Shown: positions 1-9,506, numbered from the stretch's first letter. The stretch is 12,205 bases of DNA from Davidsoniella eucalypti (GCA_004009845.1 RMBW01000333.1:1-12205), one strand, 5' to 3'. The notes: generated from the sequence alone by a model not told the origin. Translations and numbers: made by a program.

Positions 1-2114
1 TGCGCCAACCCTCAGGGCATCAATCCACATCCATTCGAGCATATAACGAAGTTGCAACAATACGCATTCTTGCTCAAGGTAGCTTTGGCTCGTCTTCTCG
101 AAATCCTTCGGACCAACGGTGCTCTCCCTAGTTCAAACGATGACGCCAGTGGCTATATATCTGACGGCCATCACTCAAACACCCCCTTAACCGTGGAGAG
201 CCTCGCTCCCAGTCCCAGTCTCGTGTAAGCGAGCGCCGCGAGTCTTCGTACGAAAATTCCCTTAACGAGGTCCGGCGATTACGGAGTACGCGACTGGACA
301 AACATGTGTCGTCTAGTGTGCGCAAAGCTCGTACATCACGCATCATGGATGGACCTGATGGACTGGGTGATAATGGGTTTGCTAGCCGGAATATGATACC
401 CGAAGACGGGTCCCCAAACGACGGAGGGGTCATGGATAAAAAGCTGAGTACAATGGACGCACTTACATTGGATGATCTACCGCGTATTGTAGCGGCAGAA
501 CAGGCCAAGGAGCTCCACCACCCTCGAGCTGACGGCCAGCGCAGCCTTGACCCCACGTCCAAGAATGCAGGATCGCGCGCCACGTCTCTCAATCGGGAAG
601 ACCGCAGCGGCAATAGAGAAGCTCCACAGAGAATTGGCCATGTGTACTTCTCTGAAATGTCCGGCCTCGAGTATTTCATTGTACGCCACCTTGCTGTGCT
701 GACCATGCATCCTATGGTTGAAGGTCAGTTCACCCTCGATGAACTTCTCGGTTTCATCGAGTCTCGCAAGCCTGCCCCATTCTGGAAGAATTTACACAAA
801 GCCTTTAAGAACGATGGTCGTAAAGGTGTGAAAAAGAAGGGTGTATTCGGTGTCCCTCTTGAGCTTATTGTCGAAAGAGATGGCGCTGAATCCACTGATG
901 GTCTGGGTCCAGGTGCTCTCCGTATCCCTGCCATCCTCGATGACATCATCACTGCGATGCGCAAGATGGATCTGTCCGTCGAGGGTGTGTTTAGAAAGAA
1001 CGGAAACATCAAGAAGCTGGGCGAGCTGTGCGAGACCATTGATCGTGAAGGCACCGACAGCGTCAATCTGATGGAACAACCTGTTGTGCAAGTGGCTGCG
1101 TTGCTCAAGCGGTATCTGCGTGAACTTCCTGATCCCCTAATGACATATAAGCTATATAACTGTGGATTGTTGCCGCTAAAATCCCAGACGAAGAGAAGCG
1201 GAAGCAATGCCTACACTTGACATGCTGCTTGCTTCCTAAGTACCACCGAGATTCTCTAGAAATTCTGTTCTACTTCCTGAAATGGGCTGGTACTTTCCAT
1301 CAGATCGATGAGGAGTCGGTTCTAAGATGGATGTCAAAAACTTGGCAACTGTCATTGCTCCCAATATCTTGTTTGCCCAGGTTCAAACTTTGGCACTCGA
1401 CAGCGAGCCAATGTACGCCGTTGAAGCTGTTGAGGTGATGATTAATAATCTCGAGGAGATGTGCATGGTAAGTGATCACTCTTATGTATTCATTCTTTGC
1501 GCCATCAAGAGATCGATCAATTCTAACTATTATCCTTTGATACAGGTTCCCGGTAATTTGGCTTCTATGCTGCACGACCCTGGCCTAATCAACAGCAGTA
1601 GCAATGATCTTACTACAAAGGATATCCTTAAGCGCTTCCAGGATCGTCAAGGACGGCCTTTGAAAGCTCTAACGAAGTCTACAATAAAGCCGATATGTCG
1701 TCTCGCCCGCCACCCCGCCGATACGATACTGATCCATCTCTTTGGCAGCAAGAAGCTACTGTTCGGCACATGATGGAGGCCCCTAACCCTGCTTATGGCA
1801 GCAACAGTCAGCCATCCACGCCACCCAACCAGCACTCACTACCTCAAGTACATTCTGAGCCAAGGGTTCCAATCTCCCACCAACAGGTCCCGCCAACTCA
1901 GGGCGGCCAACCGGGACAAGCACAAGGGCAGGGCCCTATGGGTATGCCTTCTGCTCCTGCGAAGGCGTATCATCCACCTCCGGTTCCCTCGATATTGCAA
2001 CAGCCACAGCCACCACCACAGTACATGCAAAAACCAAGAGAACACGGCCCTGCCCAACCGCCACAGTTACAAATGCCAGTCTCTGGCGGACCTCACGATG
2101 GAGGGGTATCTTGA
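1..2114 (+). CDS. LRG1: Lrg1-type Rho GTPase-activating protein, 5'-partial, four apparent frameshifts
   Basis: The product is a RhoGAP that accelerates GTP hydrolysis by Rho1-class GTPases; yeast Lrg1 acts on Rho1 in cell-wall glucan control. The reading frame is open from base 1, so the start and any N-terminal LIM domains lie to the left. The visible part begins with a helical segment (HITKLQQYAFLLKVALARLL), then a linker, then the RhoGAP domain (about 830-1460) with VFGVPLELIV and arginine finger GVFRKNGN (Arg codon 993-995), QVAALLKRYLRELPDPL and NLATVIAPNI. One intron, 1468-1545 (GTAAGT..TACAG, branch CTAAC), is followed by TTKDILKRF and a Pro/Gln-rich tail ending at TGA 2112-2114. The frame changes 1>0>2>1>0 near 189, 1158, 1318 and about 1675. 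Each fits one missing base, and adding four bases gives exactly 680 codons. Domain assignment is firm; LRG1 orthology is inferred from the linker, tail and domain style. Confidence 0.85.
1468..1545 (+). other. intron of the RhoGAP gene
   Basis: A 78-nt GT-AG intron: donor GTAAGT after MCM, branch-like TTCTAACTAT at 1521-1530, acceptor TACAG, resuming at VPGN. It is a multiple of three and has no in-frame stop, so retention would add 26 residues without breaking the frame. Confidence 0.8.
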
Positions 2115-2494
2115 GGAGAGACTGTCCGCCTCTTCGTTGTGTTTCGTTGTGGGAAGACTCGAATTGCAGGCCGTCAAAGTGTCAACCCTAGCTAGGATGT
2201 CAACTGTTTGCACAGCTTTTTGTAGGCTCGTCAAGTCGATCAAATCCGTGCTGTCCCAAGCCTTGCTGAAGAAGAGGGGCTTGCTTTACTTTACTGCATT
2301 GTGGGATTTTGAAGCCAGCGCGTTCGCGTCGCGCATTTTCTATTTAGCCCCTGTCCACACAGTCTGTAGCTAACCCTGTGTCTGTAACCCTACCGGCTGG
2401 TTGTATGACTATTACGTTCAAATCCAACTTACTAGACTAGACACTAGACACACTCTACACCAACACCAGGAACATTAATGGCATAGAGAATATC
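2115..2494. other. intergenic: RhoGAP 3' UTR and aminotransferase promoter
   Basis: This 380-base gap sits between two genes on the same strand. It holds no convincing gene. A short imperfect ACTAGAC repeat lies at 2431-2450, and pyrimidine/CA-rich sequence leads into the next start codon. A two-codon upstream ORF (ATG GCA TAG) occupies 2478-2486. Confidence 0.6.
2478..2486 (+). promoter_or_regulatory. minimal upstream ORF (Met-Ala-stop)
   Basis: ATG GCA TAG ends 8 nt before the main aminotransferase ATG at 2495. If the transcript starts upstream of it, this uORF could lower initiation at the main start or work by leaky scanning. The transcript start is not visible from sequence, so the role is inference. 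Confidence 0.35.
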
Positions 2495-3917
2495 ATGACC
2501 ACCGAAGAACAGAAGACCCCGATCAACCTGCTGCGTGGATGGCCCGCGCCGGATCTTCTTCCCGCAGAGCAGCTGAAGAAAGCATCAGTGGCCGTGCTTT
2601 CAGACCCTCACGTCTACATCCCGGCTCTTCAATACGGCCCTGATCTAGGCTTCGAGCCCTTGCGGCAAGTTCTCTCACAGTGGCTAGGCTCCATATACAA
2701 CGTCGTGCCGGACTCTGAGCGCATCTGCATCACAGGTGGTGCCAGCCAGAACCTGGCCTGTATCCTACAGTCCTTCACAGACCCAAACTTTACTAAGAAC
2801 ATCTGGATTGCCGCTCCTTGCTACTATCTCGCCTGTCCCATCTTCGAGGACTCTGGTTTCGCGGGCCGTCTGAAAGCAGTCCCGGAAGATGACGAGGGCA
2901 TGGACCTTGAATTCCTTGCAGCGAAGCTAGAAGCAGATCTAGACAACGGAAGCGAGGAGTCAAAGGTATGGATTCTATGTTGAATAAATTGATGAATGTG
3001 CCACTAACGACCCAATACAGCCATTCAAGAACCCAGACGGACGGAAGCTCTACCGCCATGTTATCTATCTGGTCCCTACAAGCGCCAACCCATCGGGCAA
3101 GACCCTCCCATTGGCCAAGAGAAAGGCACTAGTCGAGCTTGCGCGCAAACACAACGCCTTGATTGTAGCGGATGATGTATACGATATCCTCCAGTGGAAG
3201 CTTGACTCTCCTCCCACCACATCCGCCTTTGAGGACCTCGCGGACATCCAACTACCCCGTCTGTGTGACATTGACCTAGCCATGAGTTTCTCCCCTTCCG
3301 ATCCCCATAAATTCGGCTACGCCATCAGCAATGGCTCATTCAGCAAAATCGCCGGCCCGGGTTGCCGGACTGGCTGGGTAGAAGCATCTCCTGCGTTTGC
3401 CCATGGGCTATCTCAGACAGGCTCTACTCGTTCTGGAGGCGCCGCAAGTCAAATGAGCGCTGCCTTCTTGTGGGAACTTCTTCGTAATGGGGATTTACAG
3501 AAACACATCGGCGAAAAGACTCTCCCTTCACTTCAACGGCGACATGGCATCCTCAACAAGGCCATTCGTGACTATCTTTACCCTCTAGGCGTGACAATGC
3601 TGGAACAAAGCCGTCCTGATGCGCAGGTATACGGAGGCTACTTTATATGGCTGACACTAGGCGATGGCTTCGTGGCTAAGGCAGTGGCAGAGCGAGCCCG
3701 TGTTAACGAGGCTTTGATCATCGGTTATGGTGATCTATTCGAAGTTTATGGTGATAGATCGGTTGTTAACTTTGATAATAAGCTTCGACTTTGCTTTTCA
3801 TGGGAGCCCGAAGAGCTTCTCGTCGAAGGAACTCGGAGACTTGCACGCATACTCTCTTCATGGGATAAGGCAGCTGAACAGTCACAAGATGCTAAATCAA
3901 TGGGCGATTGGAGATAA
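2495..3917 (+). CDS. PLP-dependent class I/II aminotransferase
   Basis: A 455-aa enzyme encoded by exons 2495-2965 and 3021-3917, joined over a 55-nt intron (GTATGG..TACAG, branch CTAACG). It has the complete fold-type I signature: N-terminal substrate segment LRGWPAPDLLP, glycine-rich TGGASQNLA, SANPSGKTL (Asn180), ADDVYDIL (Asp208/209, which pairs with the pyridine nitrogen), NGSFSKIAGPGCRTGW with Schiff-base Lys266 and Arg273, and NKLRLCFSW with the carboxylate-binding Arg413. This layout resembles fungal YER152C-like and 2-aminoadipate/valine-type transaminases of the MocR/Kyn-AT-like group. The amino donor cannot be read from sequence. No targeting peptide is evident, so it is probably cytosolic. 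The frame is intact throughout, unlike the upstream neighbour. The start ATG is preceded by a minimal uORF. Confidence 0.9.
2966..3020 (+). other. intron of the aminotransferase gene
   Basis: A 55-nt GT-AG intron in phase 0, between EESK and PFKN. The donor is GTATGG, there is a branch-like CACTAACGA, and the acceptor is AATACAG. Reading through it meets a stop within six codons. Confidence 0.85.
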
Positions 3918-4071
3918 AACTTATACTAGAAACAGCTCATAACAACAAAAGATAAATATATATACCGGCTACCAAGAAGTACTTCATGCTAGAGGACTCA
4001 TACAATACACATTTTTGGTTCATCTACACAGAAGAAAAGCATAGGAAACCCCCGTCATTGAGGGCCGGGAT
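3918..4071. terminator. shared 3' region of convergent genes
   Basis: The aminotransferase stop (3915-3917) and the GH125 stop (4072-4074, minus strand) leave 154 nt for both 3' ends. The stretch is AT-rich, with GATAAATATATATA at about 3951-3964 that could serve as an efficiency element for polyadenylation. No canonical AATAAA was found. Confidence 0.4.
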
Positions 4072-5869
4072 TTAGATTTCGTAGGGAGTATTTTCCTTGA
4101 AGATAAGGTAAGGCTTCCGTTTAGCTAAGTCAAGGATGGTGTTGGCAAAGACACCGTTCGCCCCTAAACGACTCCATGTTAGTTACTGTGTACAAAGTGT
4201 ATACCTTAGATAGCAATGTATAGTACTTACAGGCAAACCAGCTACGAGTGTACGACTTGGAAAAGTTCACGTCGATACTCTCGTGAATAAGACCCAACTT
4301 AGCAGAGTTGAGGACCAATTCGATACACTCTTTGATTTCCTCGTCATCGTTGCTTGTCTGGGCCTGAATCAGTAGACTCATGGGCCATGCGTTGTTAAGG
4401 CCAATATGAGGACCACCGATACCCTTAAACTGACGGCCAAGTAGGTAGTATGGGTTGCCAGCCTTCTCGAGTAGCATTTTGCGGGTATTCTGGTAGACTG
4501 GGTCATCTTCAGCACAGAAACCCATCAGCGGCAGGGCCAACAGTGATGGGTAGTTGGCATCATCCATCATGATGTGGGAACCGTAGCCATCAACTTCGTA
4601 GGCAAATACATCGCCGTAGACTTTATGCTTGACAACACCATGTTCCCAGACACCGTCGATAAGCTGCTTGCTCCACTTGGCGACGGTCTCATATAGCTCG
4701 TCCTTGCCAGCACTCTTCAGCATGGCCGCAGCACGCTTGAGCTCGACACCCATCATGGCATTGGCCGGGATGAAGAAGCCAAGGATGGTAGCATCGTCGC
4801 TGGGACGAAAAGCAGACCGCACAAGCCCAGTACCCCAGTTCAGCGGGTTTCCAACACCGTGCAGGTTAAGGGTTTCAGTGCCAGTGTTCGTGTTCCGCTG
4901 GAAAGTGTAGGTGTTGCGGATGTGCTGCTTAGTCTCAGGGTCAAAGGTGGGGGCTGATTGGGCTTTGAGAACAGCCAGGACTGTATCCAGGGCCATATAC
5001 CAACGGGGCCCTAAGTGGTCAAGAGAGCCGGTGTGCTCGTGAAAGTCGTTTGAGAGAGCCATGAAATGTGCCAGTGAGTCGAGCTCGTACTTGCACTCGA
5101 ATACAGCTGATGGCTCGTAGATGGGATGTACAAGGTCCGTCTGTCCATTGTAACTCAAGGGTAGATTGCTGATAGGCGGAGGCTGGAAAGCGTTGCAGTA
5201 TGGCGATTCAATGACATACTCCAGCTGTGTATTGATGGCGCCCAAGATCAGAGTGAAGACCTTTGGGTCCTTCTTAGCTAGCGGCTGATATGGCCGTAGC
5301 TGGTTGGTCGAGTCACGGAGCCACTCGGCAATGATGTCGCCGGTGATGACAAAGGACTGGGGTCCTTCCCACTTTCCCTTATCCTGGAGGTCAGGTTGCG
5401 AGTCTTGGCCAACTGCCATGAAGCTCGAGTCTTTGCCGTCGGTGTGGAACTTGATCGTCGTATCCGTAGTAGAAGGGAAAGTGTTCTCGAATAGGCAGGC
5501 TAGATCGGGGTCCTTCATACGAGAGGTGACGTCCTCAATGACCTTCTCGATAGAGTCAGCCTGGAATGTCCGGCAGTTGGCATCCGGGCGTTGGAACGGC
5601 AGAGCCAGGGGACCCGCGCTGAAAGGGCGACTGGACAGAGAGAGAGTTAAAACAGTGAACTCACACCACTTCACCACTGGGCAGTTTGGACAGGAAGCCC
5701 CTACCAAGATACAGCGGGAAACTTACTGTGCGAATGTAGAGTATGTTGCATAGTTAGGACAGGATTTCTTATCAAAATCACCCATAGGGGCCTGTTCCTG
5801 AGCGGCGATGGCTACAGAAGCCCAGAGCGCCACAGCCGGGAGCATTAGATTGGCGATTCCGGGCGCCAT
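4072..5869 (-). CDS. GH125 exo-alpha-1,6-mannosidase (Mug157-type), secreted
   Basis: A 544-aa glycoside hydrolase of family 125 (formerly DUF1237), inverting exo-enzymes that remove alpha-1,6-linked mannose from mannans and N-glycans. Exons are 5869-5727, 5630-4231 and 4163-4072, with introns of 96 nt and 67 nt (both GTAAGT donors). The N-terminus is a clear signal peptide (hydrophobic LMLPAVALWASVAIAA), indicating secretion or the endomembrane system. Family motifs in order: FQRPDANCRTF, GDIIAEWLRDSTNQLRPY (about 145-162), KYELDSLAHF, NWGTGLVRSAFRPSDDAT, YEVDGYG, DDANYPSLLALP, GGPHIGLNNAWPMSL, IHESIDV and SWFAWANGVF. By remembered spacing to bacterial GH125 enzymes, the general acid is probably Asp326/327 and the base Glu498. 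Both would be present, so the enzyme looks active. The frame is intact. Fungal homologues are called meiotically up-regulated gene 157. Confidence 0.92.
4164..4230 (-). other. GH125 intron 2
   Basis: A 67-nt GT-AG intron in phase 1, splitting the Trp codon of SWFAWANGV. The donor is GTAAGTA, there is a branch-like AACTAACAT, and the acceptor is GTTTAG. The last exon encodes the conserved C-terminus ending KENTPYEI. Confidence 0.85.
5631..5726 (-). other. GH125 intron 1
   Basis: A 96-nt GT-AG intron in phase 2, just after the signal-peptide exon. The donor is GTAAGT and the acceptor TGTCCAG follows a CT repeat. Retention gives a stop at the junction (CAG TAA). Confidence 0.8.
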
Positions 5870-6503
5870 TGCGATGATTCACAGCTAGAGATGTTTGCTA
5901 TGGCCGAGATCCAAAGTGTGGAAAGAAAAGGCAAAGCTTTATGGAAATGCTGATAAAGATGTAGACTGATTGAAATTCTGGGCTTTTAAAGGCCACGAAG
6001 AAAGACGTGGCGGGTTGTTGAGTTTGCTGTCTAGATGGATAAATAGTCGAGAATCTCAGATGATAGAGCTTCCATAATTTAATGGCTCAAATGATAATTG
6101 ATTGCTACAATGTTATGTTTTGAGGAAAATAGCTTATGCCGCTTGTAACGGCAACTATTGTCCTCAATCAAGCTTGCCACATTTCATCAAAGGAAAGCAT
6201 AGCTACAGATATATGTACATATAGAGTGAAAAGCTGTAGTGGGTCTGAGCGCTAAAGCACAGTGGGTTAAACAAAGATCTAGCACCTACATGTAGTGCTG
6301 AATGTTACTCACTAATGCCAATTTGAGAGGCTATTGACTGTCATCATCATTATTATTATTTCTACTTCTGATAAAGGCTATTTGCTGTAGCTATATTGAA
6401 TACTATTACTTATTGGTCAGAAAAAAGAACGCCAAAACTCCAAAAGCAACCAAAAATCAGATTCGTGTTATACATGAAGAAACTAGAAAAGGCACTGTTT
6501 GAT
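5870..6503. other. intergenic: GH125 promoter and ESA1 3' region
   Basis: A 634-base AT-rich stretch. Next to the GH125 start, the minus strand has a pyrimidine-rich tract (about 5925-5945), a TTATCAGC GATA-type site (about 5949-5956) and a TTTAAAAG TATA-like box (about 5981-5988), a plausible promoter. A simple TCA/TTA repeat occupies 6341-6362. The part next to ESA1 is its 3' UTR. I see no tRNA and no credible ORF. Confidence 0.5.
6341..6362. repeat. short trinucleotide repeat (TCA)n(TTA)n
   Basis: Three TCA units run into TTA/ATT units. It is an ordinary low-complexity tract between GH125 and ESA1, with no coding role visible. Confidence 0.6.
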
Positions 6504-8068
6504 CTACCACGCCCATGTTCTGGCCGACGGCGCAAAGTGAGGCGGCTTCCACTGGATCTTGGTAGGGTCTATAATGTGGCGAGGCTTGGTTTTGAGTTGC
6601 TCCCGGCGCACTAATAGAGTATCAGGGATTACAATTTTATGGTCCTGCTTGTGGTAGACCTGCATCTTCATGGCCTGCAAAGTGTGCTCGATATCCTGTG
6701 TGGTCATGGCTAGATCTGTCGATATCTTTTCGATTGTTACTTTGTCCTCCCGTTCGGCATAGGGGACCAAGTAGTCGACGATGCTTTCTGACCAGTACTG
6801 ACGATAACTCAGGAGGCCAAGATCAGACAACGGCTTTTCGGGAGAACCGACTTTGTTCTCGATCTTGGACAGTTCATAGGAGAACTGAATAAGTAGACGA
6901 CCGTAACCTTTGCGTTGGTATTGTGGCAATGTCAAGATACAGGCAACATTGTAGCCATCTGCGCTTTCCTTTTCTTTCGAAAAGTATCCTACGATGTGGA
7001 ATCCTTTGTCGTCCTTGAACGCCATGACGTAGAACAGAAATGGATCTACATCGTAGTAGAGAGTCTTGTGGTCGAGGAACATTTTCGACAGCAAACATAG
7101 GTTTCGGCACCATGTGCGTTGGCGCCGGCCATCGATTTCGAAAAACGATACGTAGTCATCGCGGTAGATTTCATTGCCTGGAGGATGCTGTAGGGTACAC
7201 TTCTTGCGGTGACGACCAAACGAGAAGTCATCGGCATAGTATCCCAGGCAAAGCTCGCAGATGAAGATTCTGTCTTCTTGGTTGAATATTTCTGGGTACG
7301 GAGAAAAGTACCATGGGAACAAGTCGAACTTGCCAAACTGCACGCGGCTGATATTTCGGATTCGAGAGACTTCGGTGGGGTTTTGTGTCATGGAACCGGA
7401 TGTTCGTAGCTTTTCGATTTCGGCGTCGCGCTTGAATCCGCCCAGAGGATCGGGCTTGATCTCGTCATCATACCCCTCTCGAGTGTCTTTCAAGTGTTAG
7501 TAGCGGCGCATTGTAGTTTAGGTAGCACATATAGTACAAACCGGCTTGACTTGACACACCATCTCCAGGCGGTAAAGAGTCCTTCTTGCCTGGCCGCTTG
7601 TTGGCCTTTTTCCCAAGCTGGGTCTTCTTTCCGGCTGCCGTCTTCTTTGTTTTGCTGTCTTTGCTCTTGTCTTTGTCGGGATTTGGCCACTCGACGTCTT
7701 GCAAAAAGTCTATGCGGGCTTGAGGCACCCATTCGTCTAGACGTTTGTTGAAGCTGTCGAAGTTGCAGTAGAATTGCCGTCCGCTCTTGATATCTCGTAT
7801 GCTTAGGATTTCGGCTCGTCGGAGGGCATTTTCCTATGATGACTGTCAATAAACGACATAGAAAGCGACAGAGCTCGGGTTTCAAAAGTGTACCTTCATA
7901 ACCATAGCAATACATCCGACTCTAGAGTTCACAGGTTAGCTAGCTTGCATAGGTGAATTTATGCGACTGAATGTTGACGAACATGATAGTATCGGCGGTA
8001 GCTTGTCCTTTTTGGCGCGGCTCCGAAGAGCCAACTGTGGCATCACCGCCAAGTCCTCCTGGTGTCAT
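6504..8068 (-). CDS. ESA1: Esa1, MYST-family histone acetyltransferase of NuA4
   Basis: A 462-aa catalytic subunit of NuA4 that acetylates histone H4/H2A tails in the nucleus. Exons are 8068-7983, 7921-7894, 7833-7542 and 7486-6504; introns are 61, 60 and 55 nt with CTAAC branch sites where visible. A chromo-barrel domain at about residues 27-85 (VGCIAMVMK, AEILSIRDIKSGRQFYCNF, NKRLDEWV) precedes a Lys-rich linker (about 100-130) and the MYST domain. The MYST domain has a C2HC zinc finger (Cys212, Cys215, His228, Cys232), the autoacetylated Lys276 in LDHKTLYYDVDPF, catalytic Cys318 in NVACILTLP, acetyl-CoA loop QYQRKGYGRLL and catalytic Glu352 in SPEKPLSDLG. The 42- and 34-residue spacings match yeast K262-C304-E338. 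The frame is intact. It is divergent from REX4 across a 378-nt promoter. Esa1 rather than Sas2/Sas3 is supported by the chromo barrel and near-identical core. Confidence 0.95.
7487..7541 (-). other. ESA1 intron 3
   Basis: A 55-nt GT-AG intron (donor GTTTGT, branch TACTAAC, acceptor TTGAAAG) in phase 1, lying in the linker between the chromo barrel and the MYST domain (SSQA-D-TREGY). Confidence 0.8.
7834..7893 (-). other. ESA1 intron 2
   Basis: A 60-nt GT-AG intron (GTACAC..CATAG) in phase 0, between VMK and ENALRRAE. With intron 1 it isolates a 28-nt exon inside the chromo barrel. Confidence 0.8.
7922..7982 (-). other. ESA1 intron 1
   Basis: A 61-nt intron with the less common donor GTTCGT, branch GCTAACC and acceptor CTCTAG. 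It splits an ATA codon between ADTI and VGCIAMV. Continuity with the family N-terminus supports it. Confidence 0.7.
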
Positions 8069-8120
8069 GTTGGCTTTGGGTTATGCGCTGATGAATAGAC
8101 TGAAAGAATTGATGATTGTT

Positions 8121-8135
8121 GCGATGCGATGCGAT
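8121..8135. repeat. GCGAT x3 tandem repeat
   Basis: Three perfect 5-bp units lie 53 nt upstream of the ESA1 start codon, probably in the 5' leader or core promoter. Function is unknown. Confidence 0.6.
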
Positions 8136-8273
8136 TCTGAAAGGTATCAGGCTGACAGAAATATTAACTATTTCTCTATGCGGAAACAATTGTAAAGTGG
8201 AAACCTTTGTAGCGAACCCTTGTAAATGCATATGCCCCGCTAGAATAATTTATTTAACGGTAGCTGAACTGGT

Positions 8274-8289
8274 AAAAAAAAAAAAAAAA
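8274..8289 (+). repeat. poly(A) tract of 16
   Basis: An uninterrupted run of 16 A in the middle of the divergent promoter. It is a candidate nucleosome-depleting element. Its presence also shows that the sequence does not systematically collapse long homopolymers. Confidence 0.7.
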
Positions 8290-8446
8290 GTAAGTACATG
8301 AATAACAAACTAATGGGAATTCATATGCAAGTACCAGTTCTACTAGCAACAATTTTACACATCTCCTTCACTAAAGATATCACTATACACGGCCTATTTG
8401 AGTCCATCTACACGCAAACCTCATATACTGACAGTGCTATCATATA

Positions 8447-9420
8447 ATGGCCGGGCTCTCGTCGAATTGGAAAAAGCTCCAGGCACAGTTAAAAGCAAAA
8501 CCTACAACGCCTCAACAATCAACATCGATACTTTCAGCCTCCAATTCCAAGAAGAGAAAGCATATAGAAGCCGCTGCGCCATCCCCGGCGCCGAAGAAAT
8601 CGAAGCCTACAAACCCCACGAAGCCATCAACTTCACGTCCATCACCAAGGCCACGCAGTGCCATGGGAAATACTCAAAGCTCCAAGATTGACAATGTTGT
8701 TCCACCAGGAGTAGCACCATCGGCCAATCTCTGGACGTCGAAGAAGCAGGTGACTGGAGACGACTTGGCCGACGCCTATCGCTTGTCGTCCAACAAAGAC
8801 TTCCAACTACACCGTCCCGACGACAAGGACAATATCGGCCGAACACCCAATCTCCCGCTCGGCAAATATGTATCAGTCGATTGCGAGATGGTAGGAATCG
8901 GTGCTCAGCGCGAAAGTGCTCTAGCCCGCGTAAGCATCGTAGATTCCACGGCCGCCAAGTATATGATTCGTATGTCAAACCCAAGGGCAAGATCACAGAT
9001 TGGAGGACTCCCGTGAGCGGTATCGAGCCACGGCACATCCGCTCGGCCCGCGATTTCAACACAGTGCAAAGAGAGGTGGCTGAAATTCTGAAAGACCGTA
9101 TATTAGTCGGCCACGACATCGGCCACGATCTCTCGGTGCTCGAGCTGAGCCATCCGGCCAAGGACATTAGAGATACTGCCAAGGTTCCCCAGTTCAAAAA
9201 GTACGGCAATGGCCGCAAGCCAGCACTGAGAGCGTTGGCTTCAGCGTTACTCAAGGTCGAAATCCAATCGGGTGCTCATTCCAGTGTAGAAGACGCCCGC
9301 GTAACCATGGAGCTATTCCGCCGGTATAAGCCTGGGTTCGATCATGATAATGCTGCTAGATATGCAACTCCCCTGGCAAACAGTAGCCTGAGCAAGCCTC
9401 GTATCAAGAAGCGGAAATAA
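8447..9420 (+). CDS. REX4: Rex4-type 3'-5' RNA exonuclease, one apparent frameshift
   Basis: A DEDDh-family exonuclease of about 324 aa; in yeast Rex4 takes part in pre-rRNA processing, so it is probably nucleolar. The start MAGLSSNWKKLQ matches the family N-terminus. A Lys/Pro-rich, likely nuclear-targeting segment (about 33-70) precedes the exonuclease domain. Motifs: ExoI YVSVDCEMVG (Asp145, Glu147), DSYVKPKGKITDWRT and SGIEPRHI, ExoII RILVGHDIGHDL, ExoIII AHSSVEDARVTMELFRRYK; the C-terminus is basic (KPRIKKRK). The frame moves from phase 2 to phase 1 at about 8944: GATTCCAC interrupts what would read VDFHGRQVY with one more T. As written, the product stops at 9016 without ExoII and ExoIII. 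There is no intron. It is divergent from ESA1. Confidence 0.88.
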
Positions 9421-9457
9421 ATAAGTACATAGAAGTCTGTAAATAATGTATCATAAC

Positions 9458-9463
9458 AATAAA
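9458..9463 (+). terminator. AATAAA polyadenylation hexamer
   Basis: A canonical hexamer 37 nt after the REX4 stop, in AT-rich sequence, suitable as the REX4 3'-end signal. Confidence 0.45.
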
Positions 9464-9506
9464 CATCGAGTATTTCTTTTGACGTAGCGAATAAGTAAAA
9501 TACAAG

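Larger units (their letters stand above)
8069..8446. promoter_or_regulatory. bidirectional promoter between ESA1 and REX4
   Basis: A 378-nt gap separates two divergent start codons. It contains three tandem GCGAT units (8121-8135) in the ESA1 leader and a 16-base A run (8274-8289). Poly(dA:dT) tracts typically exclude nucleosomes in fungal promoters. No canonical TATA box was identified with confidence. Confidence 0.6.

Noticed and set aside
128..1207. Long minus-strand open frames opposite the RhoGAP gene
   Set aside because: They mirror a conserved + strand domain; their translations are Ser/Arg/Leu-rich without motifs, so they are shadows.
1795..2373. Plus-strand open frame of 192 codons extending past the RhoGAP stop
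   Set aside because: It overlaps the Pro/Gln tail out of frame and its extension to 2373 has no recognisable motif; the TGA at 2112-2114 looks like the true end.
2371..2393. Two TAACCCT words resembling telomeric repeat
   Set aside because: There are only two separated copies, with no array, between ordinary genes; this is chance.
5870..6503. tRNA or other structured RNA in the GH125-ESA1 spacer
   Set aside because: No T-loop GTTCGA-type box or cloverleaf pairing could be found by eye.
2495..8068. Secondary-metabolite cluster around the aminotransferase
   Set aside because: Neighbours are housekeeping genes; there is no synthase, transporter or cluster regulator.
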